This document shows positions 1 through 6,672 of a stretch of DNA of 11,212 nucleotides, one piece after another. A program made the translations under genes and the position numbers. Source of the DNA: Bryobacteraceae bacterium (GTDB taxonomy: Bacteria > Acidobacteriota > Terriglobia > Bryobacterales > Bryobacteraceae); NCBI GenBank assembly GCA_025350445.1, contig JANXXV010000505.1:1-11212 (forward strand), read 5' to 3'. Positions within the stretch are counted from its first letter, which is position 1. The number at the start of each line of letters is the position of its first letter. The notes beneath the pieces are model-generated. The model was not told where the DNA came from and did not search any database. It worked only from the letters and a program-made list of their open reading frames with translations.

Positions 1-4
1 CTGG

Positions 5-280
5 ATGAGTCTGATTTTTGCCGGTCTGCTAACCGCAAGTGGCTTAGCAGCCGAAATCGTCGTGAGGATTGGACCCCCTCGCCCATTGGTCGAAAGGCGC
101 GGCCCCTCGCCCGGCCGCGGCTATGTCTGGACAAATGGATACCACCGTTATGACGGTCGCGCGTACGCCTGGAGTCCAGGAAGTTGGCAACAGCCTCCGC
201 GGGAGCACGCTCGCTGGCAGCAACATCGTTGGCAGAAACGCCACGGCGAATACGTCTTCCAGGAAGGCCGCTGGCGCTAG
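5..280 (+). CDS. YXWGXW/WXXGXW-repeat secreted small protein (5' end uncertain)
   Basis: The reading frame gives 91 residues. It starts with a hydrophobic stretch ending in Leu-Ala-Ala (about residues 3-16), which looks like a signal peptide with almost no basic N-terminal region. The frame is open to the left edge, so the real start may lie outside the window and the missing part could supply the positive residues. The mature part is built on Tyr/Trp-Gly-Tyr spacing: a YVWTNGY segment, then a YAWSPGSW segment, then H-x-W repeats and a final EGRW. This is the pattern of the YXWGXW repeat family, small exported proteins of unknown function. It ends 3 bp before the convergent Nudix gene, with no obvious terminator between them. 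The family call rests on the repeat pattern alone. Confidence 0.7.
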   Translation: MSLIFAGLLTASGLAAEIVVRIGPPRPLVERRGPSPGRGYVWTNGYHRYDGRAYAWSPGSWQQPPREHARWQQHRWQKRHGEYVFQEGRWR

Positions 281-283
281 GCG

Positions 284-904
284 CTACTCACTGAACCGGA
301 AAAGCTGGGCGGGCTTCCGCCTAGTCTTTTGCCACTCTTTGATCGGTTTCACAATCGCTTTTTGGATGACCTTCCGCCGGAAATTTCTCTTGTCCAACGT
401 CTCGCCCAGGATTGCTTCATGTACCAGCTGCAGTTCGCTGAGCGTAAATTTGTCAGGCAACAGTTCGAACCCCACGCCGGTATAGTCCAGCTTGTTCCGA
501 ATTCGCTGGTGCGCATACTCAACAATCTTGCGATGGTCGAAAGCCAGCGCCGGAATCCGTGCCAGGGGAAACCACGCTGCGTCCGCGGCGTCCGTTCCCG
601 CACGTAACACCTGTGTGTGCGGAACCAGCGCATAGTACGCAACGGTGATCACCCGGCCCCGCGGATCGCGCTTCGGTTCGCCAAAAGTATAGAGTTGCTC
701 CAGATAAACCTTGTCCACGCCAGCCTCCTCGCGCAACTCGCGAGCTGCCGCTGCATCCAGCGATTCCTCTTCCAGCACAAAGCCGCCCGGCAGCGCATAG
801 CGGCTCTCAAACGGCTTCGCCAAGCGACGGATTAGCAGCAGGTGAAGACTGCGATCGCGAATCGTGAAGAGCACGATGTCGACGGTCACCAGTAGTTTTG
901 TCAT
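284..904 (-). CDS. Nudix hydrolase-domain protein with NrtR-like C-terminal winged helix
   Basis: This 206-residue protein has a complete Nudix box at residues 41-63: G41, E47, R55-E56-L57, E59-E60, G62. It matches G-x5-E-x7-REU-x-EE-x-GU, so the metal-binding glutamates of a working hydrolase are present. The segment from about residue 139 (FTLSEL, then LDKRNFRRK, then a final RPAQLFRF-like stretch) is the winged helix typical of NrtR-type regulators. In those, the Nudix domain senses ADP-ribose or related nucleotides and the helix binds DNA to control NAD metabolism genes. ATG at 904 is preferred to TTG at 910 because AAGGG precedes it by 6 nt. It begins 11 nt after the NAD-kinase-like gene and is last in the operon. 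It may be an active ADP-ribose/NAD-related pyrophosphatase, a repressor, or both. Confidence 0.85.
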   Translation of the reverse strand: MTKLLVTVDIVLFTIRDRSLHLLLIRRLAKPFESRYALPGGFVLEEESLDAAAARELREEAGVDKVYLEQLYTFGEPKRDPRGRVITVAYYALVPHTQVLRAGTDAADAAWFPLARIPALAFDHRKIVEYAHQRIRNKLDYTGVGFELLPDKFTLSELQLVHEAILGETLDKRNFRRKVIQKAIVKPIKEWQKTRRKPAQLFRFSE

Positions 905-915
905 CGGCAACCCTT

Positions 916-1836
916 TTACGGAACGACCAGACTTGCTTTCTCCGGCGCAATGCCAATGCTCCCCATGGCGCCGGAGTTGAAGTCCAGATGATCGGCTTCA
1001 ATGCCATCGGAGAAGATCACGCCGCCTGATGGCATTTGGGATTCAACCAGCAGCGGTGAATCCCGCAACAACGTGCCCGCCACAATCCCAGCCTGCGAAT
1101 GACGGCTAACGAAAGGCTCACGAACCACGAAGAACAAGCGCTCTTCCTCCCACTCCATGCGGATGGGAGCCACCGGCAGCGCGCCAAGAAATGCCAGGAT
1201 GCCGCAGGCCTCGTTAAAGATGGACGAGAGCCAACCCGTGCTGCCCGCCCCGGTAGAGACGATGATCCCGCTGGAGGAATGATGCTCACTGTTGCCGCCG
1301 TAGCGGACCCCGTAACGCGCCGATGCATGCGACCGCGACCCTATAAAAAGGTCGTTAAAGGCAACCAGGCGCTGGCCGTCGTTCAACTTCGCTTCCGCCA
1401 TGGTGACGGCCCGCACGCGGGATCTACCGGCAAGCGTGCGGCCCAGGTGCGCCGCAAGATCGGTTGGCCGGAAGGGCAGCAAAATTCCATCGAAGCGTTC
1501 AGGGTCCGGATTCACCGCCAGAATCGGTTGCCCCGCGACATATTTCGCCGTGTTCGCCACCAGCCCATCCTGGCCCAGCGTCACCACCACATCCTGCGCG
1601 GAGAAAACATACGTCGGGACCATTGATCGGTCCATTACCTGGATCTTCAGCCCCACCTCGATCGAACGCCGAACCGTCTCCAGAGCGCGTTGATACGCGT
1701 CGTGCTCCAGCATGTAGGAGGAGAAATCTCCACCCGCGTGTTCGATGTAAAACTTCGCTTGCGCTCGAGTATTGAACCGTTCCACAAGTTCTTCCAGCCG
1801 CGTCTTGCGTGTGATCAATACTAGCTTGTCGTACAC
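916..1836 (-). CDS. Divergent NAD-kinase-fold protein (NAD(+)/NADH kinase-like)
   Basis: The 306-residue protein carries the signature segments of the NAD kinase/diacylglycerol kinase fold in order. GQDGLVANT (88-96) stands in for the usual GGDGT and keeps the catalytic-type Asp90. An AVNPDPERFDG stretch is at 107-117, NDLFIG (161-166) stands for the Asn-Glu/Asp motif, and STGAGSTGW (194-202) for the STPTGSTAY motif. The likely reaction is phosphorylation of NAD(H) to NADP(H), but the altered second glycine and the about 75-residue N-terminal extension place it away from classical PpnK, so the substrate is open. The start is GTG at 1836, 4 nt after the SPFH stop, with only a weak GAGG-like ribosome site; this fits translational coupling. 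The neighbouring NrtR-like Nudix gene supports a role in NAD(P) balance. Confidence 0.8.
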   Translation of the reverse strand: MYDKLVLITRKTRLEELVERFNTRAQAKFYIEHAGGDFSSYMLEHDAYQRALETVRRSIEVGLKIQVMDRSMVPTYVFSAQDVVVTLGQDGLVANTAKYVAGQPILAVNPDPERFDGILLPFRPTDLAAHLGRTLAGRSRVRAVTMAEAKLNDGQRLVAFNDLFIGSRSHASARYGVRYGGNSEHHSSSGIIVSTGAGSTGWLSSIFNEACGILAFLGALPVAPIRMEWEEERLFFVVREPFVSRHSQAGIVAGTLLRDSPLLVESQMPSGGVIFSDGIEADHLDFNSGAMGSIGIAPEKASLVVP

Positions 1837-1840
1837 AGCG

Positions 1841-2194
1841 TTACCCTCGCGGCGAAGCGCTGCCGATAAGCGTTCTTAGCAGATCGGGCGAGATGTTGAG
1901 TTCGCCAATCTTCTGCGCATTGGATGCCAGTTCCTGAAACGCCATGGCGATCGTGTTGCGGGAATCGCCGCCTTGCGGATTCAGCATCATCAGCACACGC
2001 CAATCCAGACCCTGCACAGGTGTCAACATCGCCTTCAGTGAATAGGCGCGGCTGTCGGCTTCCTTGCGGTCATTCTCAACCTTCTCATCGGTCAGCGCGG
2101 CCCGCTGTTTTTCCAACGCAATCTGCGCTTCGAGCTCGCGCTCATGAAGTTCGCGCTGCTTCGTCTGCACCAGCAGCTCCGTTTGCAACTCGTT
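1841..2194 (-). pseudogene. C-terminal part of the SPFH protein, downstream of an in-frame TAG
   Basis: This stretch stays in the same frame as the SPFH gene but lies after its TAG at 2195-2197. It encodes 117 residues: about 60 charged, Glu/Arg/Lys/Gln-rich residues of coiled-coil character that continue the helix of the N-terminal part, then a segment with GLDWRVLMML and a conserved-looking tail (ELNISPDLLRTLIG). Joined across the stop with one residue, it reads ...RRIK-x-NELQTELL, as expected for an SPFH coiled coil (often RRIKENEL). A TTG at 2188 could in principle restart translation, but its spacing to the nearest GGAG-like stretch is poor. Its stop is 4 nt upstream of the NAD-kinase-like GTG. 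It is either the lost half of a pseudogene, a reinitiated small protein, or the result of a one-base sequencing error. Confidence 0.75.
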
Positions 2195-2809
2195 CTATTT
2201 AATGCGGCGCTCCTGCTCAATGGCAGCGTTTCGCCGTGTGTACACAGCCTCATCAGCCCTTCTGTTCAGTGCCTCGCGCGCTTCCGCCTCCAGCGCTTTC
2301 GCCATCTCCGGCGTTGGCCTCAAAGAGAGCACCGCAAGGTTTAGAATCTCAACGCCAAGCTGGACCACTTCCTGGCTAGCCTTCAACCGGTCCAGAACTC
2401 TGGCGGTCAAGCTGTCGCCGAAGACCAGCGCGTCGCGCAGCGCCAAGGCTTGGATCTCCGCCCGTGCCAGTGTTTGCAAACTGTAAATCAACCGGTCCGG
2501 CAGCTTCTGATACTGATCGCTGGTGTAGCGGCCCTTCGCATCCAGCGTGAAGTCCAGCATCGCGGCCGCCTTCTTTGGGTCGGCAATGCGGTAGGTCAAC
2601 TGGCCCTGCACGGTCAGCGTTTGAAAGTCGGCCGTGGGTTCATTAAATACAAACGGAATGTTGGCGCTAGCCAGCGGAACGGAAACCAACGACGACGACG
2701 GCTCAAAATAGAAAAACGAAAGTCCCGCTCCTTCGCGCGCTAGTTTGCCGCCGGAAAAGTGAAGCACGTAGTCGGTAGGACTGGCCTTGCGGTAGCGAAT
2801 GCCAAACAT
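2195..2809 (-). CDS. SPFH/band-7 domain protein, N-terminal part ending at an in-frame TAG
   Basis: The start is ATG 2809, fixed by a perfect AAGGAGGT 6 nt upstream; the ATG at 2833 would add 8 residues and has no such site. The 204 residues read as an SPFH domain (roughly 20-175): FGIRYRK start, REGAGLSFFYF, VPLASANIPFVF, TVQGQLTYRI, then a helix rich in Ala/Glu/Arg. No transmembrane helix is visible, so this is a soluble or peripheral SPFH type. Such proteins form membrane-associated ring or cage scaffolds. Translation ends at TAG (2195-2197), but the same frame continues for another 117 codons with the rest of the coiled coil, so the whole gene would be 322 codons. TAG replaces the expected Glu codon (GAG), a one-base change. 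TAG is used as a normal stop elsewhere in the window, so recoding is unlikely. Confidence 0.85.
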   Translation of the reverse strand: MFGIRYRKASPTDYVLHFSGGKLAREGAGLSFFYFEPSSSLVSVPLASANIPFVFNEPTADFQTLTVQGQLTYRIADPKKAAAMLDFTLDAKGRYTSDQYQKLPDRLIYSLQTLARAEIQALALRDALVFGDSLTARVLDRLKASQEVVQLGVEILNLAVLSLRPTPEMAKALEAEAREALNRRADEAVYTRRNAAIEQERRIK

Positions 2810-2815
2810 TGGGAA

Positions 2816-2823
2816 ACCTCCTT
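2816..2823 (-). promoter_or_regulatory. Strong ribosome binding site fixing the SPFH start
   Basis: On the minus strand this reads AAGGAGGT, a full anti-16S match, with six bases before ATG 2809. It decides the start of the SPFH gene and shows that the gene was strongly translated despite the later stop. Confidence 0.85.
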
Positions 2824-2825
2824 GG

Positions 2826-2840
2826 GTGTCCATGTGACAC
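2826..2840. promoter_or_regulatory. Candidate operator, proximal copy (GTGTC-N5-GACAC)
   Basis: This is a perfect 15-bp palindrome with 5-bp arms, GTGTC CATGT GACAC on the plus strand. It covers the predicted transcription start and early leader of the SPFH operon. A near-identical copy lies 22 bp away centre to centre, about two helical turns, as expected for cooperative binding of a dimeric repressor on one DNA face. The NrtR-like protein encoded by the third gene of this operon is the obvious candidate ligand (inference). Confidence 0.55.
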
Positions 2841-2841
2841 T

Positions 2842-2871
2842 ATTATGGTGTATGTTCGACACTTAAGTCAA
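2842..2871 (-). promoter_or_regulatory. Sigma-70-type promoter of the SPFH/NAD-kinase/Nudix operon
   Basis: Reading leftwards, the -35 is TTGACT (2866-2871), the spacer is 18 bp and the -10 is CATAAT (2842-2847), which puts transcription start near 2835. This gives a leader of about 26 nt to ATG 2809. One palindrome fills the spacer and another sits on the start site, so a bound regulator would block RNA polymerase. Confidence 0.6.
2848..2862. promoter_or_regulatory. Candidate operator, distal copy (GTGTA-N5-GACAC)
   Basis: GTGTA TGTTC GACAC on the plus strand; the arms match except for the innermost pair. It lies entirely within the -35/-10 spacer and shares GTGT and GACAC with the proximal copy at 2826-2840. 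Its position is classic for repression by occlusion. Confidence 0.55.
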
Positions 2872-2892
2872 TAGAAAAATGTATGGCCGCAG

Positions 2893-2905
2893 AGCCGCCC
2901 CGGCT
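2893..2905 (-). terminator. Short GC hairpin after the TonB receptor (weak terminator candidate)
   Basis: AGCCG-CCC-CGGCT on the plus strand forms a 5-bp stem with a 3-nt loop, 4 nt beyond the receptor stop codon. The nearest T run in the direction of transcription is about 12 nt further on, so it is not a textbook intrinsic terminator and could only slow polymerase before the next promoter. Confidence 0.25.
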
Positions 2906-2909
2906 ATTG

Positions 2910-5717
2910 CTAGAACCTCAACCGCAAAGCAAACTGAAAACTCCGCGAATCGTTCACCGAAGTAATCTGCCCAAAACCAGCAGCCGGATTCCCCGGAAAT
3001 GCCCCCGCCCCAAACACCCCATTCCGGACAAGATTGTTACGCCGGTTCAGCGCATTGAACGATTCCGCAATCCCCTCCAACCGCAATCGCTCAGTAAGCT
3101 GAAAAACCCTGCTAACCCGAGCATTCAGACTAAAGAAATCATTACCAATCCCCACATTCCGGCCAATAAAAGCTCCATCTACAACAGGCCGCCCCGCCGT
3201 ACCCTGCACCGTGGTGACGCCCGAAGTCACATTCAGCGGCAGCGGCGAGTAATACTGCAACATGCCGCTAAGTTGAAAACCATGGCTAATCCGCTTCCAC
3301 GCTGTATTCGCCGGGTCCATCGAAGAATGCACCGCCCCATCGAAAACCACCCGATGCCGCTGATCGTCGTCCGACCTTCCGTAGTCCCGCCAGATATTGA
3401 AGTTGTCGCTAGGTCCGCTGAAGAAGAACTCACCCATGTTATTCAGCGCTTTCGAATACGTATACGAAATCCGATAGTTTCCCCAACGCACCGGCCGCTG
3501 CAAAAACGAAACGTGCAGGCCGTCGTAGTGGGAATCCCCCAGCGAAGAATACTGGCTGTTGTTCGCAAAGACAGGGTTAGGCCGGCATCCGTTGTTAGTT
3601 CCCGCCGCCACGCAGCCCGGCACGTTCTGATTGATTGACATAAGCAGGTGAAGCCCGCGCAGATGTTGGTACCCGGCGCTGAACGTCCCGCCGCTCCCAA
3701 TCTGCTGTTCAATCTCAAAACTGCCCTGCTGCGAATAAGCATTTTGCAAGTGCGCATTCACGGTGGTGAAATTCACCAGCACACCGGCAGGCAGCGCAGT
3801 GCCGGGCAGAATAGCAGGGAAAACCGGAGCGTCGGCCTGCGCCAGTGAAAGCCCGATGCTCAGCTGACTGGTGCCCGTGATGGCTGTCGAATTTCCGCTG
3901 GACAAGAGCGCATTCGCCACCGACCGCAGCGGTACGCGGTCATAGAAAACTCCAAAGCTGCCGCGAACTACCGTCTTCCTCGACGAAAACGGCGACCACG
4001 CAAAACCGGCACGAGGCGAAACATTATCTGTATCGGCCGCGATGCTCTTCAGGTATTGCAAGTCGTAGCGCATTCCTAAATTCAAAGTCAGCCGCGAACT
4101 GATCTTCCACTCATCCTGCACGAAGAATCCGATATTCGGATTCGTCTGCGGAACCACTGTGTTTCCGAAAGTCTGCGTGAACCCTGCATTGTTGTAAGTC
4201 CCAGCCAGGAAATTCGCCAGCGAAGAAAAAGCATAGCTGCCGCGAACAGACCGCGGGAACGTGATGGTGACATCGTTATAAAGGAAGTCCACGCCGGCGC
4301 GCACCGCATGCGCTCCCGCCTGATGCGAAACCGTATCCACAATCTCGTACAGCTTATTCAGCCGCCCGGTGGGTGAACCAGACAGCGTGCCAAACGAAGC
4401 AACGCCGGAAATGCTCACCGCCGGACCAAGCGGATCGCTCGGCAGCGCCAGCAGATTGCTATGCGTGAACTGCCCCCGCGTCTCATTCACAGTCCGCGGC
4501 GACAGCGCAAAAATATTCGTCATCGCAATCGTCTGATCGGTGTTGTCCAATCCCGCCGAAGCCGTGGCCGCACTCAACGCACCGGCGCCGCGCGAGTTGC
4601 TGCTGTTCACGTCATAACGGCTGTAGCGAATACTGAATTGATCTCGAGCGCTGAACTGGTGATCCATCTTCGATAGAAAATTCACATTGTGAACCGGGCT
4701 TGAGTAAAGCCCCGTAGCAATCTGCGCTCCCGGGTACTTTACTGCCGCCAGCCTGCTGTTGATCGCCGCCACATTCGCCGGTGCAATCGTGATCAGGCCG
4801 CTCTGGTTCAGCAACCGCTGCTCGAAGTTAGCAAAGAAAAACGTACGATCCTGACGCACCGGCCCGCCCAGGCTAGCGCCATACTGCGTCTGCGTTAGCG
4901 GAAGCTTCGTATTGGAAAGCGGATTAGCGGCATTAAAACGCTGGTTACGAAAATACCCATACAGATCGCCGTGCAAAGAATTGGTGCCGCTCTTGGTCAC
5001 CATGTTGATGTAGCCGCCCAGCGCTCGGCCCAACTCCGCCTGACCTCCGGAAGTCACCACCTGAAACTCATGCACCACGTCCACTCCATAGAAGATGCCG
5101 CTAAGCCCGGCCGCATCGTCGTTTGCCGAAAGACCGTCCACAATGAAGTTGTTGGAAAAGTTCCGTTGGCTGCCCACGGAGATGCCCTGTCCGGGAACCG
5201 CGGACGTTTCGGCAAACAACTGATTGCTGGCTGTATTCGTAGGCGAGACGCCGGGAATCAGCAGCGCCAGGTCCAGAAAATTCCGTCCATTCAACGGCAG
5301 GTTGCTAACCTCGGTCTGCGACACCGTGCCCGCAATCTGGCTGCGCGCCGACTCCAATACAGCCGCCTCATCAACGATCTCAATCTTCGTTTCCGCCGAC
5401 TCGACGGCCAGCGAAACGGGTAAATCAAACGCGGCGCCTACGGTGAGAGTCAACAGCCGCATCACCTCCGCGAAGCCCTGGTGATGCACCGTCAATTCAT
5501 AAGGTCCAACGCGAAGGGTAGAGAACGCGAACCGCCCTTCCCGATCCGTCCTCGCCCTGTTGATCAGGTTAGTTTCAATCTGCCGCGCGGTCACCAGTGC
5601 GCCTTCCACCACCGCACCCGACGGGTCTGTAATGCGGCCACCGATGCTCGCGTTGTTAACGCTGCCCTGCGGCGCAGCAATCGTCACAAAAAGTAATATC
5701 AATATGAGAGCTTTCAT
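2910..5717 (-). CDS. Oar-like TonB-dependent receptor with N-terminal carboxypeptidase-regulatory domain
   Basis: ATG 5717 is chosen over the longer frame to 5834. It has AAGGAA about 8 nt upstream and begins a signal peptide (MKALILILLFVTIAAPQG), whereas the 39-residue extension runs back into the upstream gene. The 935 residues comprise a CarboxypepD_reg beta-sandwich (about 22-105: GGRITDPSGAVVEGA ... YELTVHHQGF), an EIVDEAA stretch that may be the TonB box, a plug (about 120-260, LNGRNFLDLALLIPGVSP and INMVTKSGTNSLHG), and a long beta-barrel ending in a C-terminal Phe (ALRLRF) as outer-membrane proteins do. It imports a large or scarce substrate across the outer membrane using TonB energy. 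Acidobacteria carry many of these, and the substrate cannot be read from the sequence. It lies 46 nt after two Cys-rich genes on the same strand, which hints at a metal or metal complex. Confidence 0.92.
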   Translation of the reverse strand: MKALILILLFVTIAAPQGSVNNASIGGRITDPSGAVVEGALVTARQIETNLINRARTDREGRFAFSTLRVGPYELTVHHQGFAEVMRLLTLTVGAAFDLPVSLAVESAETKIEIVDEAAVLESARSQIAGTVSQTEVSNLPLNGRNFLDLALLIPGVSPTNTASNQLFAETSAVPGQGISVGSQRNFSNNFIVDGLSANDDAAGLSGIFYGVDVVHEFQVVTSGGQAELGRALGGYINMVTKSGTNSLHGDLYGYFRNQRFNAANPLSNTKLPLTQTQYGASLGGPVRQDRTFFFANFEQRLLNQSGLITIAPANVAAINSRLAAVKYPGAQIATGLYSSPVHNVNFLSKMDHQFSARDQFSIRYSRYDVNSSNSRGAGALSAATASAGLDNTDQTIAMTNIFALSPRTVNETRGQFTHSNLLALPSDPLGPAVSISGVASFGTLSGSPTGRLNKLYEIVDTVSHQAGAHAVRAGVDFLYNDVTITFPRSVRGSYAFSSLANFLAGTYNNAGFTQTFGNTVVPQTNPNIGFFVQDEWKISSRLTLNLGMRYDLQYLKSIAADTDNVSPRAGFAWSPFSSRKTVVRGSFGVFYDRVPLRSVANALLSSGNSTAITGTSQLSIGLSLAQADAPVFPAILPGTALPAGVLVNFTTVNAHLQNAYSQQGSFEIEQQIGSGGTFSAGYQHLRGLHLLMSINQNVPGCVAAGTNNGCRPNPVFANNSQYSSLGDSHYDGLHVSFLQRPVRWGNYRISYTYSKALNNMGEFFFSGPSDNFNIWRDYGRSDDDQRHRVVFDGAVHSSMDPANTAWKRISHGFQLSGMLQYYSPLPLNVTSGVTTVQGTAGRPVVDGAFIGRNVGIGNDFFSLNARVSRVFQLTERLRLEGIAESFNALNRRNNLVRNGVFGAGAFPGNPAAGFGQITSVNDSRSFQFALRLRF

Positions 5718-5763
5718 GAATACAATTCCTTTCCGGTTCAATCTCAGCGACGCAACGAGGAAA

Positions 5764-6174
5764 TCAGAAAAGGAAAGGAGGAGGTCTTTGAAGCAGTACA
5801 ATCTCAGCCGCCCGCCGTTTATCCGAAGAATCAAACCGGGTCACGCGCATTGCCCTGGGCGGAGCGAAACCCAAGACCACACCGGCAACCGCGGGAGCCG
5901 CCACAGCCCCGCCACTCACAGCCGGACGCCACCCGCAATCTTTAGGACACGAAGCGGTTCCCTTCCAGGAAGAACCGGTGTCGTGCGAGTGCTTGCAGCA
6001 TCCGCTCTTCGTCCGTTTGCAACAGCTCATGCCACAAGAGGAACCTGCGTTCCGCGCGTACGAAACGAACCCAAAAAGCGACGGCAGAAGCAGGACGAGC
6101 GCCATCATTCCCGTAACCGCAAAGCGGAGACGGACGCAAAGCATCAGCCGAATGGAATTCCAAATGGAGTGCAC
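5764..6174 (-). CDS. Cys-rich small membrane/secreted protein, copy A (CC-x6-CC, QRPPP tail)
   Basis: This 136-residue protein is not a family I can name. After a hydrophobic N-terminal helix (about 23-37) come C47, C51-C52, C59-C60 (CC-x6-CC), H62 and H64, then C76 and C80 (C-x3-C), an Ala/Gly/Val-rich hydrophobic stretch (about 84-103) and a C-terminal LLQRPPPFLF. The layout is repeated in the gene just upstream, which is the main proof that this frame is real. The start is uncertain: GTG 6174 has GAGGA close upstream, and ATG 6144 is the alternative. The Cys/His cluster on the outer face of a membrane anchor suggests binding of a soft metal such as copper, zinc or mercury. DUF2946 proteins next to copper receptors have a comparable plan, but no homology is claimed. 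It is the second gene of a likely three-gene operon with the TonB receptor. Confidence 0.7.
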   Translation of the reverse strand: MHSIWNSIRLMLCVRLRFAVTGMMALVLLLPSLFGFVSYARNAGSSCGMSCCKRTKSGCCKHSHDTGSSWKGTASCPKDCGWRPAVSGGAVAAPAVAGVVLGFAPPRAMRVTRFDSSDKRRAAEIVLLQRPPPFLF

Positions 6175-6200
6175 GATTCCTCAACAAGCAACCAAACTAA

Positions 6201-6608
6201 CTAGGCCGTTGCAGTGGAGGGTGGAGGGCGTTGCTGAAGATCGTAAAAAGCAAAGGCAGAAGCAGGAAAGATAGGGCGGCCATTCAGGACAGCAGCCGCA
6301 TGGAGTGCAGCTTCCCAGACACGAGTCCGGAAGATACCAAACCCGGCAAGGGCAATCCCGCCGAGAGAAACCGGACAGCAATCGGAGGCGCACGACACAG
6401 CAGCAAACACCGGCCCGGCAGGCGCATGGTGAGCTTGATTCCTGTTGCAACAAGACTTGCCCTTAGTGCGGCAGCAAGCCATGCCTGCAGGCGCGGAGCT
6501 AAAGGATTGCGCGGCCAGCGGGGCCAAAGAACCGAACGAAAACAACAGCGCCAGACATGCGGCAACCAGACAGCGGTTTGATCTGCGGAGTTGGAGTAGA
6601 CGCGACAT
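6201..6608 (-). CDS. Cys-rich small membrane/secreted protein, copy B (CC-x6-CC, QRPPP tail)
   Basis: This 135-residue protein starts with a signal-like N-terminus: an Arg-rich MSRLLQLRRSNR, then a hydrophobic core at 13-31 ending Leu-Ala-Ala-Gln. Next come GM-A-C45-C46, x6, C53-C54, H60-H61, C73-x3-C77-C78, a hydrophobic Gly/Ala stretch (81-92), and QQRPPP near the C-terminus. It aligns with copy A at the GM-x-CC, CC-x6-CC, C-x3-C and QRPPP positions but little elsewhere, so the pair looks like an old tandem duplication with the metal-type ligands kept. Its stop is 26 nt before the next gene. A TATACT box lies only 13 nt before ATG 6608, and AAGGG abuts the ATG with no spacer, so the message may have a very short leader. 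The function is unknown; metal binding linked to the TonB receptor downstream is inferred. Confidence 0.7.
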   Translation of the reverse strand: MSRLLQLRRSNRCLVAACLALLFSFGSLAPLAAQSFSSAPAGMACCRTKGKSCCNRNQAHHAPAGPVFAAVSCASDCCPVSLGGIALAGFGIFRTRVWEAALHAAAVLNGRPIFPASAFAFYDLQQRPPPSTATA

Positions 6609-6621
6609 CCCTTATCCGCCG

Positions 6622-6627
6622 AGTATA
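6622..6627 (-). promoter_or_regulatory. Possible -10 element (TATACT) for the Cys-rich/TonB receptor operon
   Basis: TATACT on the minus strand lies 13 nt before ATG 6608. It would give a leader of about 7 nt, close to leaderless. I see no good -35 at 16-18 bp (the region reads roughly AGGAGT), so an alternative sigma factor or an activator would be needed. This is a weak call. Confidence 0.3.
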
Positions 6628-6672
6628 CCCCATGCGTTGCCGTCACTCCTCGACCGGGTTCCGCGGGAAGTG

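Noticed and set aside
2883..3638. 251-codon open frame on the plus strand inside the receptor gene
   Set aside because: It is antisense to the beta-barrel end of the TonB receptor, has no domain or signal, and its Pro/Arg/His-rich composition is typical of the reverse frame of GC-rich coding DNA.
5718..5834. Longer receptor start adding 39 residues
   Set aside because: The extension overlaps the C-terminal codons of Cys-rich gene A, and the signal peptide and ribosome site fit ATG 5717.
5560..6204. 214-codon plus-strand frame across the receptor start and Cys-rich gene A
   Set aside because: It crosses two minus-strand genes. The minus frame shows the paralogous Cys motif and signal-like starts, while this one is Arg/Pro/Ser-rich with no recognisable content.
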